This document shows, in pieces, positions 6,003 through 13,671 of a stretch of DNA of 15,560 bases. Numbering within the stretch: the first letter of the stretch is position 1; every line of letters begins with the position of its first letter. A program made the translations under genes and the position numbers. Source of the stretch: Bacillota bacterium. GTDB lineage: Bacteria > Bacillota > Clostridia > Oscillospirales > Oscillospiraceae. The DNA lies in NCBI GenBank assembly GCA_023395775.1, contig JAEWYA010000121.1:1-15560 (forward strand), read 5' to 3'. Below the pieces are notes generated by a model, which worked only from the letters and a program-made list of their open reading frames with translations, was not told where the DNA came from and did no database searches.

Positions 6003-6650
6003 TTATTGGTTCATCATTCGAATAATATCCTTATGTTCCCCCGAAACAATCAGGTGTTCTTCCGTTGTGAAAACATGGTCGGCGCTGGTAAGAGGCTTTA
6101 CTTTTTCTCCCTCTCTGATCCCCACGACATTCACATTGTGCCGCGAACGCACATCCAGATCCTTGATACGGCGGCCAACCCAGGCAGCCGGTACGGAGAT
6201 TTCCATGATGGCGTACTCCGCGGACAGCTCAATATAATCAAAGGCTCCATGCGCGGAATAGCGCATCGCGGTTCGCCGCGCCATATCCCGTTCGGGATAA
6301 ACCACGTCATCCGCGCCGATTTTTTTCAGCAGATCCGCGTGGATATCCCGATCCGTCTTGGATACGACGTGCGCCGCTCCAAGCTCTTTGAGCAAGGAGG
6401 TGATCTCCATGGAGGACTGGAAATTGTCGCTGATGCACACGAAGCACACATCAAAATTCCTGACGCCCAGCGTACGGAGACTGTCAACATCCATGCAGTC
6501 CCCGACCTGGACTCTTGTGACCAGAGGCGCCAGCTTATTGATCGCATCCTCGTCCATGTCCACCACAAGCACCTCGTTGCCCAATTCCGTGAGCTTGGCG
6601 GCAAGATTGCTGCCAAAGCGCCCCGCGCCTATTACAAGCATCGATCTCAT
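6003..6650 (-). CDS. ktrA: KtrA/TrkA-type RCK subunit of potassium uptake system
   Basis: This 215-residue cytosolic protein forms the nucleotide-binding gating ring of Ktr/Trk potassium transporters. The RCK_N Rossmann domain (about 1-125) has GAGRFG at 8-13 and the acidic end of the second strand at Asp31-Met-Asp. The RCK_C domain (about 140-215) covers SVPAAWVGRRIKDLDVRS, VVGIREGEKVKPL and DHLIVSG-like residues. A single RCK pair of about 220 residues is the KtrA type, not the double-length TrkA of enterobacteria. The RCK_C domain of KtrA in other Firmicutes binds c-di-AMP; that is family knowledge, not visible here. The ATG at 6650 has AAAGGA ten bases upstream. It lies 31 bases after ktrB. 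Confidence 0.92.
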   Translation of the reverse strand: MRSMLVIGAGRFGSNLAAKLTELGNEVLVVDMDEDAINKLAPLVTRVQVGDCMDVDSLRTLGVRNFDVCFVCISDNFQSSMEITSLLKELGAAHVVSKTDRDIHADLLKKIGADDVVYPERDMARRTAMRYSAHGAFDYIELSAEYAIMEISVPAAWVGRRIKDLDVRSRHNVNVVGIREGEKVKPLTSADHVFTTEEHLIVSGEHKDIIRMMNQ

Positions 6651-6681
6651 TTCAATCGTCGTCCTTTCGCTGCTATCAAAG

Positions 6682-8037
6682 TTATCCTATCAAAATTTTT
6701 CCAATTGGGTATCTGAATCCGGACTTCGTGTCTCTGTCCGACACGGCAAGAAAAACCGTCAGGCTCCCCAACCGCCCCACATACATCAGCAATATGATCA
6801 TCAGCTTTGAAAGGCCCGTCAGCGAGGTAGTCGCGCCGATGGAAAGCCCTACCGTACCGATTGCGGAAAGACATTCAAAAGCGGCGGCGGTAAAGGAGAT
6901 GCCTTGCGTACAAAGCACCAGAATCCCCATCAGTGTAATCCCGATATACACGGTCACGCTGCAAAACGCACGTTGAATGGTCTCGGTGCTGACGCGGTAA
7001 TGCCCGATATTGGTGTCATTTCTGTTTTTCAAGGAGGCATGCGCCGTGGCGGCAATGACCACAAAGGTGGTGATCTTAATACCGCCGCCCGTTCCTCCCG
7101 GCGCCGCGCCGATAAACATGAGCAGCATGGTGAGCACCTTTCCGCCTTCGCTCAGCGAAGCCATGTCAACGGTGTTGAATCCGGCGGTCCTCGGCGTGAC
7201 CGACTGGAACAGCGACGACAGCAGCCGCCCGCCCATGTCCATGCCCGCCATGGAGGCGTCCCGTTCCATCAAAAAAAACAGCGCGGCGCCTGCCGCGATC
7301 AGAGCCAGCGTGGAGGCGATTACCACCTTGGAGTGGTAATTGAGCCTGCGGACGTGAAAGGCGCAGTCGGCAAAATCGTTCCAGACAACAAACCCGATAC
7401 CGCCCACCACGATCAGCGCGGCAATGGTCAGCACAACCAGCGGGTCGTCATAAAACAGTATCAGCGAGGAAGACGGCCGCAGTCTTCCCATCAGATCAAA
7501 GCCCGCATTGCAAAATGCGGACACTGCATGAAAGCAGGCGGCCCATAATCCGCGCAGAAACCCAAAACGCGGGATAAATCGAATCGCCAGCAACACCGTG
7601 CCAAGCCCTTCGAAAATCGCCGTACCGATCAAAATGCGGCGCACCATCCGCACAATACCGGCAAGATGTAAAGAACCCACGCCGTCCGCCAGCAGCGAAC
7701 GTTCACGCAATCCGATGCGTCGATGGACAGCCAGAGAAAAAAAGATCGCCACGGTCATGAATCCCAGGCCGCCCACCTGGATCAAAAGCAGAATGACCAC
7801 CTGTCCAAACACGGTAAACTGCGTGAAGGTGTCAAAAAGGACCAGCCCGGTCACGCAGGTTGCCGAGGCCGCTGTAAACACGGCGTCAAGAAACCCAATT
7901 CCATTTCCGCCGCGGCTGGAAATGGGCAGGCTCAGCAGCACCCCGCCAAACAGGATAATCAGAGCAAATCCAACGGACAAGAGTCTTGTGGAGCTCCAGC
8001 TTTTTATTTTTATCAGATGCATTTTTAACAGATTCAT
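6682..8037 (-). CDS. ktrB: KtrB/TrkH-type potassium channel subunit
   Basis: The 451-residue membrane protein is a superfamily potassium transporter built from four M1-P-M2 repeats. The four selectivity-filter glycines are visible: TCVTGL (60-65), CNAGF (176-180), RTAGF (283-287) and GTVGLS (394-399). The glycine-rich intramembrane gating loop is at 307-321 (MFIGAAPGGTGGGIK). The length is that of KtrB, which lacks the two extra N-terminal helices of TrkH. The ATG at 8037 is chosen: GGGGGA lies upstream and it overlaps the previous stop codon as ATGA. The frame can extend to 8196, but that part overlaps the preceding gene and is not conserved. It partners KtrA, encoded next. Confidence 0.94.
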   Translation of the reverse strand: MNLLKMHLIKIKSWSSTRLLSVGFALIILFGGVLLSLPISSRGGNGIGFLDAVFTAASATCVTGLVLFDTFTQFTVFGQVVILLLIQVGGLGFMTVAIFFSLAVHRRIGLRERSLLADGVGSLHLAGIVRMVRRILIGTAIFEGLGTVLLAIRFIPRFGFLRGLWAACFHAVSAFCNAGFDLMGRLRPSSSLILFYDDPLVVLTIAALIVVGGIGFVVWNDFADCAFHVRRLNYHSKVVIASTLALIAAGAALFFLMERDASMAGMDMGGRLLSSLFQSVTPRTAGFNTVDMASLSEGGKVLTMLLMFIGAAPGGTGGGIKITTFVVIAATAHASLKNRNDTNIGHYRVSTETIQRAFCSVTVYIGITLMGILVLCTQGISFTAAAFECLSAIGTVGLSIGATTSLTGLSKLMIILLMYVGRLGSLTVFLAVSDRDTKSGFRYPIGKILIG

Positions 8038-8486
8038 TTCAATATCCCCCAAAGCTGAGACAGCATGGTCTCTACCGGTTCGCCAGGAGTAAAAATACGG
8101 CACGCGCCAAGCTTTGTGTAAACCTCCTTCAAGCGAGAATCCGCACACCGGACAATGATACAGATGTCCGGGTCCTCCTGATGCGCAGCCCTGCAAAGGG
8201 CCAGATTTTCGGACTCATACTCAGAGAGCACGAGTATCGCGGAATAGTAACCGTTATCCTGCGGCAAAACCGGCTCTGTAAGCTCCGTACACTGTATTCC
8301 GGCATTGAGCGCGGCGGAGACAGCGGCATGCGAGCCAAAGATCAAAACGCCCATTCTTCGTCTGCCTTCCCGGCTGTCCACAAATCCGCCGTCTGCGATG
8401 AAGTTGTCGATGCGCCGCATCATCACATAGCCAAGAATGATAATGCCGAGCGCTGTGACTGCCAGCAAAACTGCCACTGCTCTCAC
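8034..8486 (-). CDS. Small membrane-anchored RCK_N-like protein, first gene of the potassium operon
   Basis: The 150-residue product has one N-terminal membrane helix (about 3-22), a basic/acidic linker, then a single Rossmann-like domain (about 45-145). The order GVLIFGSHAAVSAALNAG, SAILVLSEYESENLALC, IIVRCADSRLKEVYTKLGACRIFTP follows the strand-helix pattern of RCK_N domains. The nucleotide-binding GxGxxG is replaced by FGSHAA, so NAD/ATP binding may be lost. There is no RCK_C domain. The start is GTG at 8486; a second in-frame GTG at 8477 is also possible. Its stop overlaps the ktrB start by four bases, implying stoichiometric production. I infer a regulatory or assembly partner of KtrAB; no named family is recognised. 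Confidence 0.75.
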   Translation of the reverse strand: MRAVAVLLAVTALGIIILGYVMMRRIDNFIADGGFVDSREGRRRMGVLIFGSHAAVSAALNAGIQCTELTEPVLPQDNGYYSAILVLSEYESENLALCRAAHQEDPDICIIVRCADSRLKEVYTKLGACRIFTPGEPVETMLSQLWGILK

Positions 8487-8501
8487 CTACCTTTTTCGAT
8501 G

Positions 8502-8524
8502 ATTATAGCGGAAGTCTCATTATA
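8502..8524 (-). promoter_or_regulatory. Candidate -10 elements of the potassium operon promoter
   Basis: On the minus strand TATAAT occurs at 8502-8507 and again at 8519-8524, within the AT-rich 110 bases between the upstream terminator and the first gene. Neither has a clear -35 at 16-18 bases, which would fit a promoter helped by an activator such as the KdpE-like protein. That link is an inference. Confidence 0.35.
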
Positions 8525-8598
8525 TAATTATCCTCTTTTGCTTTCCTCCGTTATTTTTGTATAAAGATTTTTAGAAAGCGGTTCAGTCGCCTCTGAAA

Positions 8599-8633
8599 AA
8601 AGCCGGCAGAGCCTTCAAGGCTCTGCCGGCTTT
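8599..8633 (-). terminator. Strong hairpin terminator of the efflux operon
   Basis: A perfect 15-bp inverted repeat (8599-8613 with 8619-8633, core GCCGGCAGAGCC) has a five-base loop. On the minus strand it is followed by a continuous T-run (GCTTTTTTC). It lies about 60 bases beyond the tetR-type stop codon and separates the efflux operon from the potassium operon. Confidence 0.88.
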
Positions 8634-8695
8634 CAGTCTTCGTATGCTTTCGGGCACAGGGGTTGATTTTTGAATCACCGCGCCGTTTCCCTGCG

Positions 8696-9289
8696 TCAGG
8701 CATCCTTTTGGAAGTCTTCGGCCCGGATTCCCCGGAGGGCCAGCTTTACCACCGCTTTCACCGGGTCTTTCTTGCCCAGCTGGCGCAGGCGGAAAAGCAG
8801 ATGCGGATTAGGCAGGCTCAGCAGGTACGCCGCCGTGATCCCCACATCCAGGTCGGAGACCAGCTCCCCAGTGGCCTGCGCCCGCCGAATTGCCTGCTCT
8901 GCCATGGCGGTGACATCCGCACCAAGTTCCTCCATCACCTTCTTCAGTTCCTCGAGGGAACCGTTGGTAAACATCCGCAGAACCTCGTTGAAATCAATTC
9001 CCTGCGCCAGTTCCAGCATCATTTCAACGTAAAGCTGCAGCTGTGTGGAAAACGGAATCTCCTGTATAAAAATGGATTGAAGCTGCTCCCCGATCTGCTG
9101 AACCTTTGCCCTGCACGACGCAACAAATAGCTCCGTCTTCGACGGAAAATACTCATAGATTGTGGATTTTCCAATCCCGGCTCGGGCGGCAATCTCCGAC
9201 ATGGAAACCCCATCGATGCCCCGAAGGCAAAACTCCGTCAGCGCGGCCTGCAAAATGTCTGCGCGCCGCTGGTCACCGATCTTGGACAC
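8696..9289 (-). CDS. TetR/AcrR-family repressor at the end of the efflux operon
   Basis: The 197-residue regulator has the TetR helix-turn-helix at about residues 10-55 (ILQAALTEFCLRGIDGVSMSEIAARAGIGKSTIYEYFPSKTELF). An all-helical ligand and dimerisation domain follows. The start is GTG at 9289 because AAAGGAGG stands about nine bases upstream; the frame can extend to 9352 but with basic, non-conserved residues overlapping the transporter gene. It overlaps the 3' end of the RND gene by 17 bases and so is co-transcribed. The role is probably to repress the operon until a substrate of the pump binds. The 12-bp dyad at 15086-15113 is the best operator candidate. Confidence 0.9.
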   Translation of the reverse strand: MSKIGDQRRADILQAALTEFCLRGIDGVSMSEIAARAGIGKSTIYEYFPSKTELFVASCRAKVQQIGEQLQSIFIQEIPFSTQLQLYVEMMLELAQGIDFNEVLRMFTNGSLEELKKVMEELGADVTAMAEQAIRRAQATGELVSDLDVGITAAYLLSLPNPHLLFRLRQLGKKDPVKAVVKLALRGIRAEDFQKDA

Positions 9290-12200
9290 GAGGGGTTTCC
9301 TCCTTTCCCTGAAGCGCCGGTTTTTTCTTTTTGGCTGCGCGCTTATCAGCAAAGCGCTGGCTGAAGCTGTCCAGAATGCTGTAATACACTGGGGTGAACA
9401 GCAGCGTCACGATGGTGGAAAGCAGCATACCGGTAATCATGACGATGGCCATGGGCTTCATCATCTCTGATCCCTCGCCCATGCCAATCGCCATGGGCAG
9501 CAGACCCAAAACCGTGGTCAGCATGGTCATCATCACGGGCCGGACACGGCGGGGGCAGGCGTTGAGAATAGCCTCGTTCTTTTCCTCTCCCCGGAGACGG
9601 CGGGTCTTGATGTAGTCCACCAGCACAATGGCGGAGTTGACCACGGTGCCCGCCAGCATAATCACGCTCACAAACGAAATAATTGAAATTTTCATGCCAA
9701 AGAGAAATTGTGTGCTCAGGGACCCCAGCAGGCTCACCGGCAAAATCATCATGACGATGACCGGCATCAGGAAGGACTCAAACTGAGAGGCCAGCACGAA
9801 GTACACAAGTCCCAGCGCCACGATCAGAGCGTTCCCCAAGCTTCTGAAGGAGTCCATCATTTCGCTGTTCTCTCCGGCCACATCCACGGTGACGCTTTCC
9901 GGAGCCTGATAGCCGTCGATCACCGTCTGTACGGATTTGGCGATGCCCACCGTGTCATCCGTGCGGCTGTCGCCTGTGATGGTGATGGTGCGGCTCTGAT
10001 TCTCACGGGTAATCGTCTGGGGCGCCATCACCACGTCCACGTTCGCCACCATGTTCAGTGGGATAGAGCTGCCCATCGGCGTGGTAATGGGCATGGATCT
10101 CAGCGAGTCCAGACTCTTGCCCGCGTCCACCTCGCCCCGGACTACCACGTTGATCTCCTCACCGTTGACCTTCAGAACGGTCGCGGTGGAGCCAGTGAGC
10201 TGGCTGCGGACGGCAGTGCCGATGATCGCGGCGGTAAGACCATACTGCGCCGCCACATCGCGCCGCAGCGTCACATCCACCTCCGGCACCTGATCGCCGG
10301 CACTGGATGAGACATTAATCGCGTCCGGAATTTCAGATATCTGACCAAGAAGGTCGTCCGCGGCAGCCTTCAGCTCATTGTAGTCATTTCCCGAGAGGGT
10401 GATATTGATGGGACTGCCGGTCATTTGGGACATATCCATCATACCCGCGGAGGACACGGAAATATCCGCGCCGGCAATATTCCGGAGATCGTCCCGCATC
10501 TGATTTCCGATCTCCTCGGCCGAGCGGTGGCGGTCCCCAATGGGAACAAGATTCAGCGTGACGGAGGTGGAATTGTCGCCGGTCATGCTGCTCATGGTAC
10601 CGCCGCCGGTGGTATAGTAGATATCCTTGATCTCCGGAACGGTATCCATGGCAATATTCACCACCTGTTCGGCGATGTGCTGCGCCTCTTCCGTCTCGGT
10701 ACCCACCGGCAGGCCCACGGTAACGCTAACGCTGCTCTGGTCCATGGAGGGCATCATCTCAAAGCCGGAGATGGCGATGATGCCGATAAAGACCACGATC
10801 ATACCCAGCGAGGCCAGCATGGCCCGCTTGCGATGGTTGATGAAGTACTCCAGCTTCTTCACATACCAATCTGTCAGACGGCCTCTTTTTGCCTTCTTTG
10901 CGGCCTCCATGGCCTGGGCGTTGCCCTTCAGGTCCTTCCGGCTGCGGCCCAGCAGCATGTAGCTCAGCAGCGGCACAATCGTCAGCGCCACCACCAAGGA
11001 CATACCGATCAAAGTGCAGATGGTCAGGCAGAAGTCATAGAACATCATGCCCACAATACCGTCGGTCAGACCCATCGGCAGGAACACCGCCACGGTGGTC
11101 AGTGTGGAGGCCACGATGGCGAGGGACACCTCGCCGGTACCCTGGGTACAGGCGGAGTAATTATCATATCCGTCGGATCGGTATCGGAAAATATTTTCCA
11201 GCACCACGATGGAGTTATCCACAATCATACCGACGCCCATGGCCACGCCGCCCAGGCTCATGATGTTCAGTGTGATGTTCAGAACCTTCATCAGAAGGAA
11301 CACCGCCACGATGCAAAGAGGCATGGACACAGAGATGACCAGCGTAGCGCCCCAATCCCGCAGGAACAGAAACAGCACCAGCGCCGCCAGCAGCACGCCC
11401 ATAATAATATTCGAGATTGCGCTGTCAACGGACTGATTGATATAATCGCTCTGGTCCATCAGCACGGACCAACTCAAAGACGGGTTCTCCTTCGCGATGT
11501 CCTCCATGGCCGCCTGCACGCTCTCGGCAGTGGTAACGGTGTTCACGTCGGACTGCTTATTGACGGACAGGACCACGCAGTCCTCTCCGTCCACCCGTGC
11601 GATCGTGCTTCGCTCCTGGGGCTTGAGGTATACGTTCGCCACCTCCCCCAGCCGGACGCTGCCGCCGGTGGGCAGAGGGATCAGGCAGTTTGCTACGTCT
11701 TCGGCGGAGGAAAATTGGCCGTCGGTCCGAACGGAGAGGGTGTTGGGCCCGTTGTCCACGCTGCCGGCCGGGATCGCCACGTTTTCCGCCGACAGGATCT
11801 GGGCGATATAGCTCAGGGACAGTCCGTAGCCCTCCAGCTTCTCCGTGTAGGTCTCTACGGCAATCTCATTTTCGAAGCCGCCCTCCACATCCACGGAGGC
11901 CACGCCCTCGATACGCTCCAGCGCCGGGGAAATGGTGTCGTCCGCGATGGACTGGAGAGATGCCAAATCGGAGCCCTTCAGTCCGATGACCATCACGGGC
12001 ATGGCGTCCATGTCCATGGCCATCATCACCGGATCGCCCGCCTCGTCAGGAAGGGTACTCTTTACCATGTTAATTTTGTCCCGCAGGTCCGTCATAGCAG
12101 TGTCCAGATCGGTGCCGTCGGCAAAGGTCACCAGCACCAGGGACATATTTTCAACAGAGTAAGACTGGAGCTTATCCATGCCGGCCACCGACGCGCAGGC

Positions 12201-12404
12201 GTTTTCCAGCGGAACGGTTACCAGGTTTTCAACCTCCTGGGGACCGGCCTGATAGGTGGAGTACATCAGCACCATGGGCAGCTCAATGTCCGGCAGCAGT
12301 GCCAGAGGCAGCTGGGAAAAGCCCAGCACACCGAAGATCATCACCATAATGCAGGCCATGATGGTCGTTACCCGGTGCCGGATGCAGAATGTGACGATCT
12401 TCAT
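9273..12404 (-). CDS. RND-family efflux transporter (AcrB/HAE1-like)
   Basis: The 1043-residue protein has the normal length and duplicated layout of an RND pump. TM1 is at about 10-30 (IRHRVTTIMACIMVMIFGVLGF), followed by a large extracytoplasmic loop to about 330 and TM2-6 to about 485. TM7 is near 530-550, with a second loop to about 855 and TM8-12 to about 1010. The periplasmic start QLPLALLPDIELP is diagnostic. TM4 carries VDNSIVVLEN (Asp396-Asn397, where AcrB has Asp-Asp). TM10 reads GTVVNSAIVLVDY and lacks the proton-relay Lys. RVRPVMMT in TM11 is conserved. Methionine-rich patches lie at 127-138 and 654-661. The ATG at 12404 overlaps the adaptor stop as ATGA. Substrates are unknown; drugs, lipids or peptides are all possible. 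Confidence 0.95.
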   Translation of the reverse strand: MKIVTFCIRHRVTTIMACIMVMIFGVLGFSQLPLALLPDIELPMVLMYSTYQAGPQEVENLVTVPLENACASVAGMDKLQSYSVENMSLVLVTFADGTDLDTAMTDLRDKINMVKSTLPDEAGDPVMMAMDMDAMPVMVIGLKGSDLASLQSIADDTISPALERIEGVASVDVEGGFENEIAVETYTEKLEGYGLSLSYIAQILSAENVAIPAGSVDNGPNTLSVRTDGQFSSAEDVANCLIPLPTGGSVRLGEVANVYLKPQERSTIARVDGEDCVVLSVNKQSDVNTVTTAESVQAAMEDIAKENPSLSWSVLMDQSDYINQSVDSAISNIIMGVLLAALVLFLFLRDWGATLVISVSMPLCIVAVFLLMKVLNITLNIMSLGGVAMGVGMIVDNSIVVLENIFRYRSDGYDNYSACTQGTGEVSLAIVASTLTTVAVFLPMGLTDGIVGMMFYDFCLTICTLIGMSLVVALTIVPLLSYMLLGRSRKDLKGNAQAMEAAKKAKRGRLTDWYVKKLEYFINHRKRAMLASLGMIVVFIGIIAISGFEMMPSMDQSSVSVTVGLPVGTETEEAQHIAEQVVNIAMDTVPEIKDIYYTTGGGTMSSMTGDNSTSVTLNLVPIGDRHRSAEEIGNQMRDDLRNIAGADISVSSAGMMDMSQMTGSPINITLSGNDYNELKAAADDLLGQISEIPDAINVSSSAGDQVPEVDVTLRRDVAAQYGLTAAIIGTAVRSQLTGSTATVLKVNGEEINVVVRGEVDAGKSLDSLRSMPITTPMGSSIPLNMVANVDVVMAPQTITRENQSRTITITGDSRTDDTVGIAKSVQTVIDGYQAPESVTVDVAGENSEMMDSFRSLGNALIVALGLVYFVLASQFESFLMPVIVMMILPVSLLGSLSTQFLFGMKISIISFVSVIMLAGTVVNSAIVLVDYIKTRRLRGEEKNEAILNACPRRVRPVMMTMLTTVLGLLPMAIGMGEGSEMMKPMAIVMITGMLLSTIVTLLFTPVYYSILDSFSQRFADKRAAKKKKPALQGKEETPRVQDR

Positions 12405-13645
12405 CCCTTCGCACCCTCCGCGCCGTCAGACGCCGCGCCCGAGGAGACCGCGGAAGTCTTCGCTCCGGCGGCAGAAGAAGCCGCCGAGGAGGAAGCGGCA
12501 GAAGAGGACGCATCGCTTGCATCCGCGTTGGAGGCGTCCGCCGGGGCGTTGGTGACGCGGACGGGCGCGCCGTCGCTCAGATAGCTCTGACCCCGGGTCA
12601 CCAGCTGCTCTCCGCCGTGAAGGCCGGAAGTGATCTCCGTCTGGGTCTCACCCACAAGCCCGGTAGTAATGTTCACCTGATAGGCCGTATCGCCGTCCGC
12701 GATATAGACGAACTGCTGCCCATCCTCCCCGGTCAGGATGGACTCCGTGGGAATCAGGACCGTGCCTATCCGGGAATCGGTGCGGAAGACGGCCTTGGCA
12801 AACATGCCGATGGAGACCTTCAGATCCTTGGGAAGATCGATATGTACCTCATATAGGGCGGAGGTCTGGCTGACGGCGGAGGCCACGGAGGCCACCGTTC
12901 CCTGAACGGTCCCGCTGCCGATGGAGGGGATCGACACGTCCACCGCGTCGCCCACGCTGATGGAGGGCTGCAGCGTCTCGGACACGTTCACCACCACCTG
13001 GGGCCGACCGATCTCAGATACCACCACCGTGGGGGTATTGGGGGCCACGCTGACCCCGGCGGTAACGCTGACGCTGGAGACGGTCCCGGAGATGGGCGCG
13101 GTAGCGGTGGGATTGTTCATCACCTCCCATACGTCGTCCAGACCCATCTGATTCAGAGTGGTCTTCCGGGTGTTCTCCGCCTGCATCAGGCCAAGTTTCG
13201 CCTGGTCCAGCTGGTTCTGACTCACCGCGCCCAACTCAAAGAGGGACTGAAGGTTGGTGTAGCTCTCCTGGGTCTGGCGCACCTGCTCGTCCAGAAGCTC
13301 CCGGGTGCTGGTATACGTGGTCAGAGCGCTGCCGTAGGTATCCTCCAGATCGGAGGTGTCCAGCGTGTACAGCGGATCGCCCGCGGCCACGGTGTCGCCG
13401 GCCTTGACCTTCACGCTTTTTACTTCGCAGGCCACTTTGCTCAGCACCGGCACGTTGCGGTTGGCAGTAACACTGCCGGTGACGGTGCTCTCCGTGGCGA
13501 TGTCGCCGGTTTCCACTGTCTGAACTTCCACGGCGGTACCCTGAACTTCCGGCTCGGAGGAGGTATCGCCGCTCTGTCCGCAGGCCGTCAGGTTGCCGAT
13601 CAACAGCGCCGCCGTCAGCAGCGCGAAAAGAGGTTGTTTTTTCAT
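12401..13645 (-). CDS. RND efflux adaptor (membrane-fusion protein), lipoprotein
   Basis: The 414-residue HlyD/AcrA-family adaptor has a lipoprotein signal peptide with lipobox LTAC (Cys22). A split lipoyl domain follows (about 60-95, with KVKAGDTVAAGDPLYTLD, and about 180-215, with TAPISGTVSSVSVTAG). Between these is a coiled-coil hairpin (about 97-170). A beta-barrel and membrane-proximal region continue to about 365. The last 50 residues are a Ser/Ala/Asp-rich, probably disordered tail, unusual for the family. It would link the RND pump to the TolC-like protein. The ATG at 13645 follows AAAGGAG. The gene overlaps the transporter by four bases and follows the TolC-like gene after 26 bases. 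Confidence 0.93.
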   Translation of the reverse strand: MKKQPLFALLTAALLIGNLTACGQSGDTSSEPEVQGTAVEVQTVETGDIATESTVTGSVTANRNVPVLSKVACEVKSVKVKAGDTVAAGDPLYTLDTSDLEDTYGSALTTYTSTRELLDEQVRQTQESYTNLQSLFELGAVSQNQLDQAKLGLMQAENTRKTTLNQMGLDDVWEVMNNPTATAPISGTVSSVSVTAGVSVAPNTPTVVVSEIGRPQVVVNVSETLQPSISVGDAVDVSIPSIGSGTVQGTVASVASAVSQTSALYEVHIDLPKDLKVSIGMFAKAVFRTDSRIGTVLIPTESILTGEDGQQFVYIADGDTAYQVNITTGLVGETQTEITSGLHGGEQLVTRGQSYLSDGAPVRVTNAPADASNADASDASSSAASSSAASSAAGAKTSAVSSGAASDGAEGAKG

Positions 13646-13671
13646 GCTTTTCTCCTTTATTTCAAGCAGCC

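Noticed and set aside
8038..8196. N-terminal extension of KtrB to 8196
   Set aside because: It would overlap the upstream gene by more than 150 bases with Cys/Gly-rich, non-conserved sequence; the ATGA overlap at 8034-8037 is the normal arrangement.
8487..8598. c-di-AMP (ydaO-type) riboswitch ahead of the potassium operon
   Set aside because: Such riboswitches are common before potassium genes in Firmicutes, but this stretch is too short and AT-rich and shows none of the expected paired elements.
10425..12584. Very long plus-strand open frame (719 codons), rich in His and Gly
   Set aside because: It is antisense to the RND and adaptor genes. Its composition is what the complementary frame of GC-rich membrane-protein codons gives, and it has no recognisable domain or suitable start.
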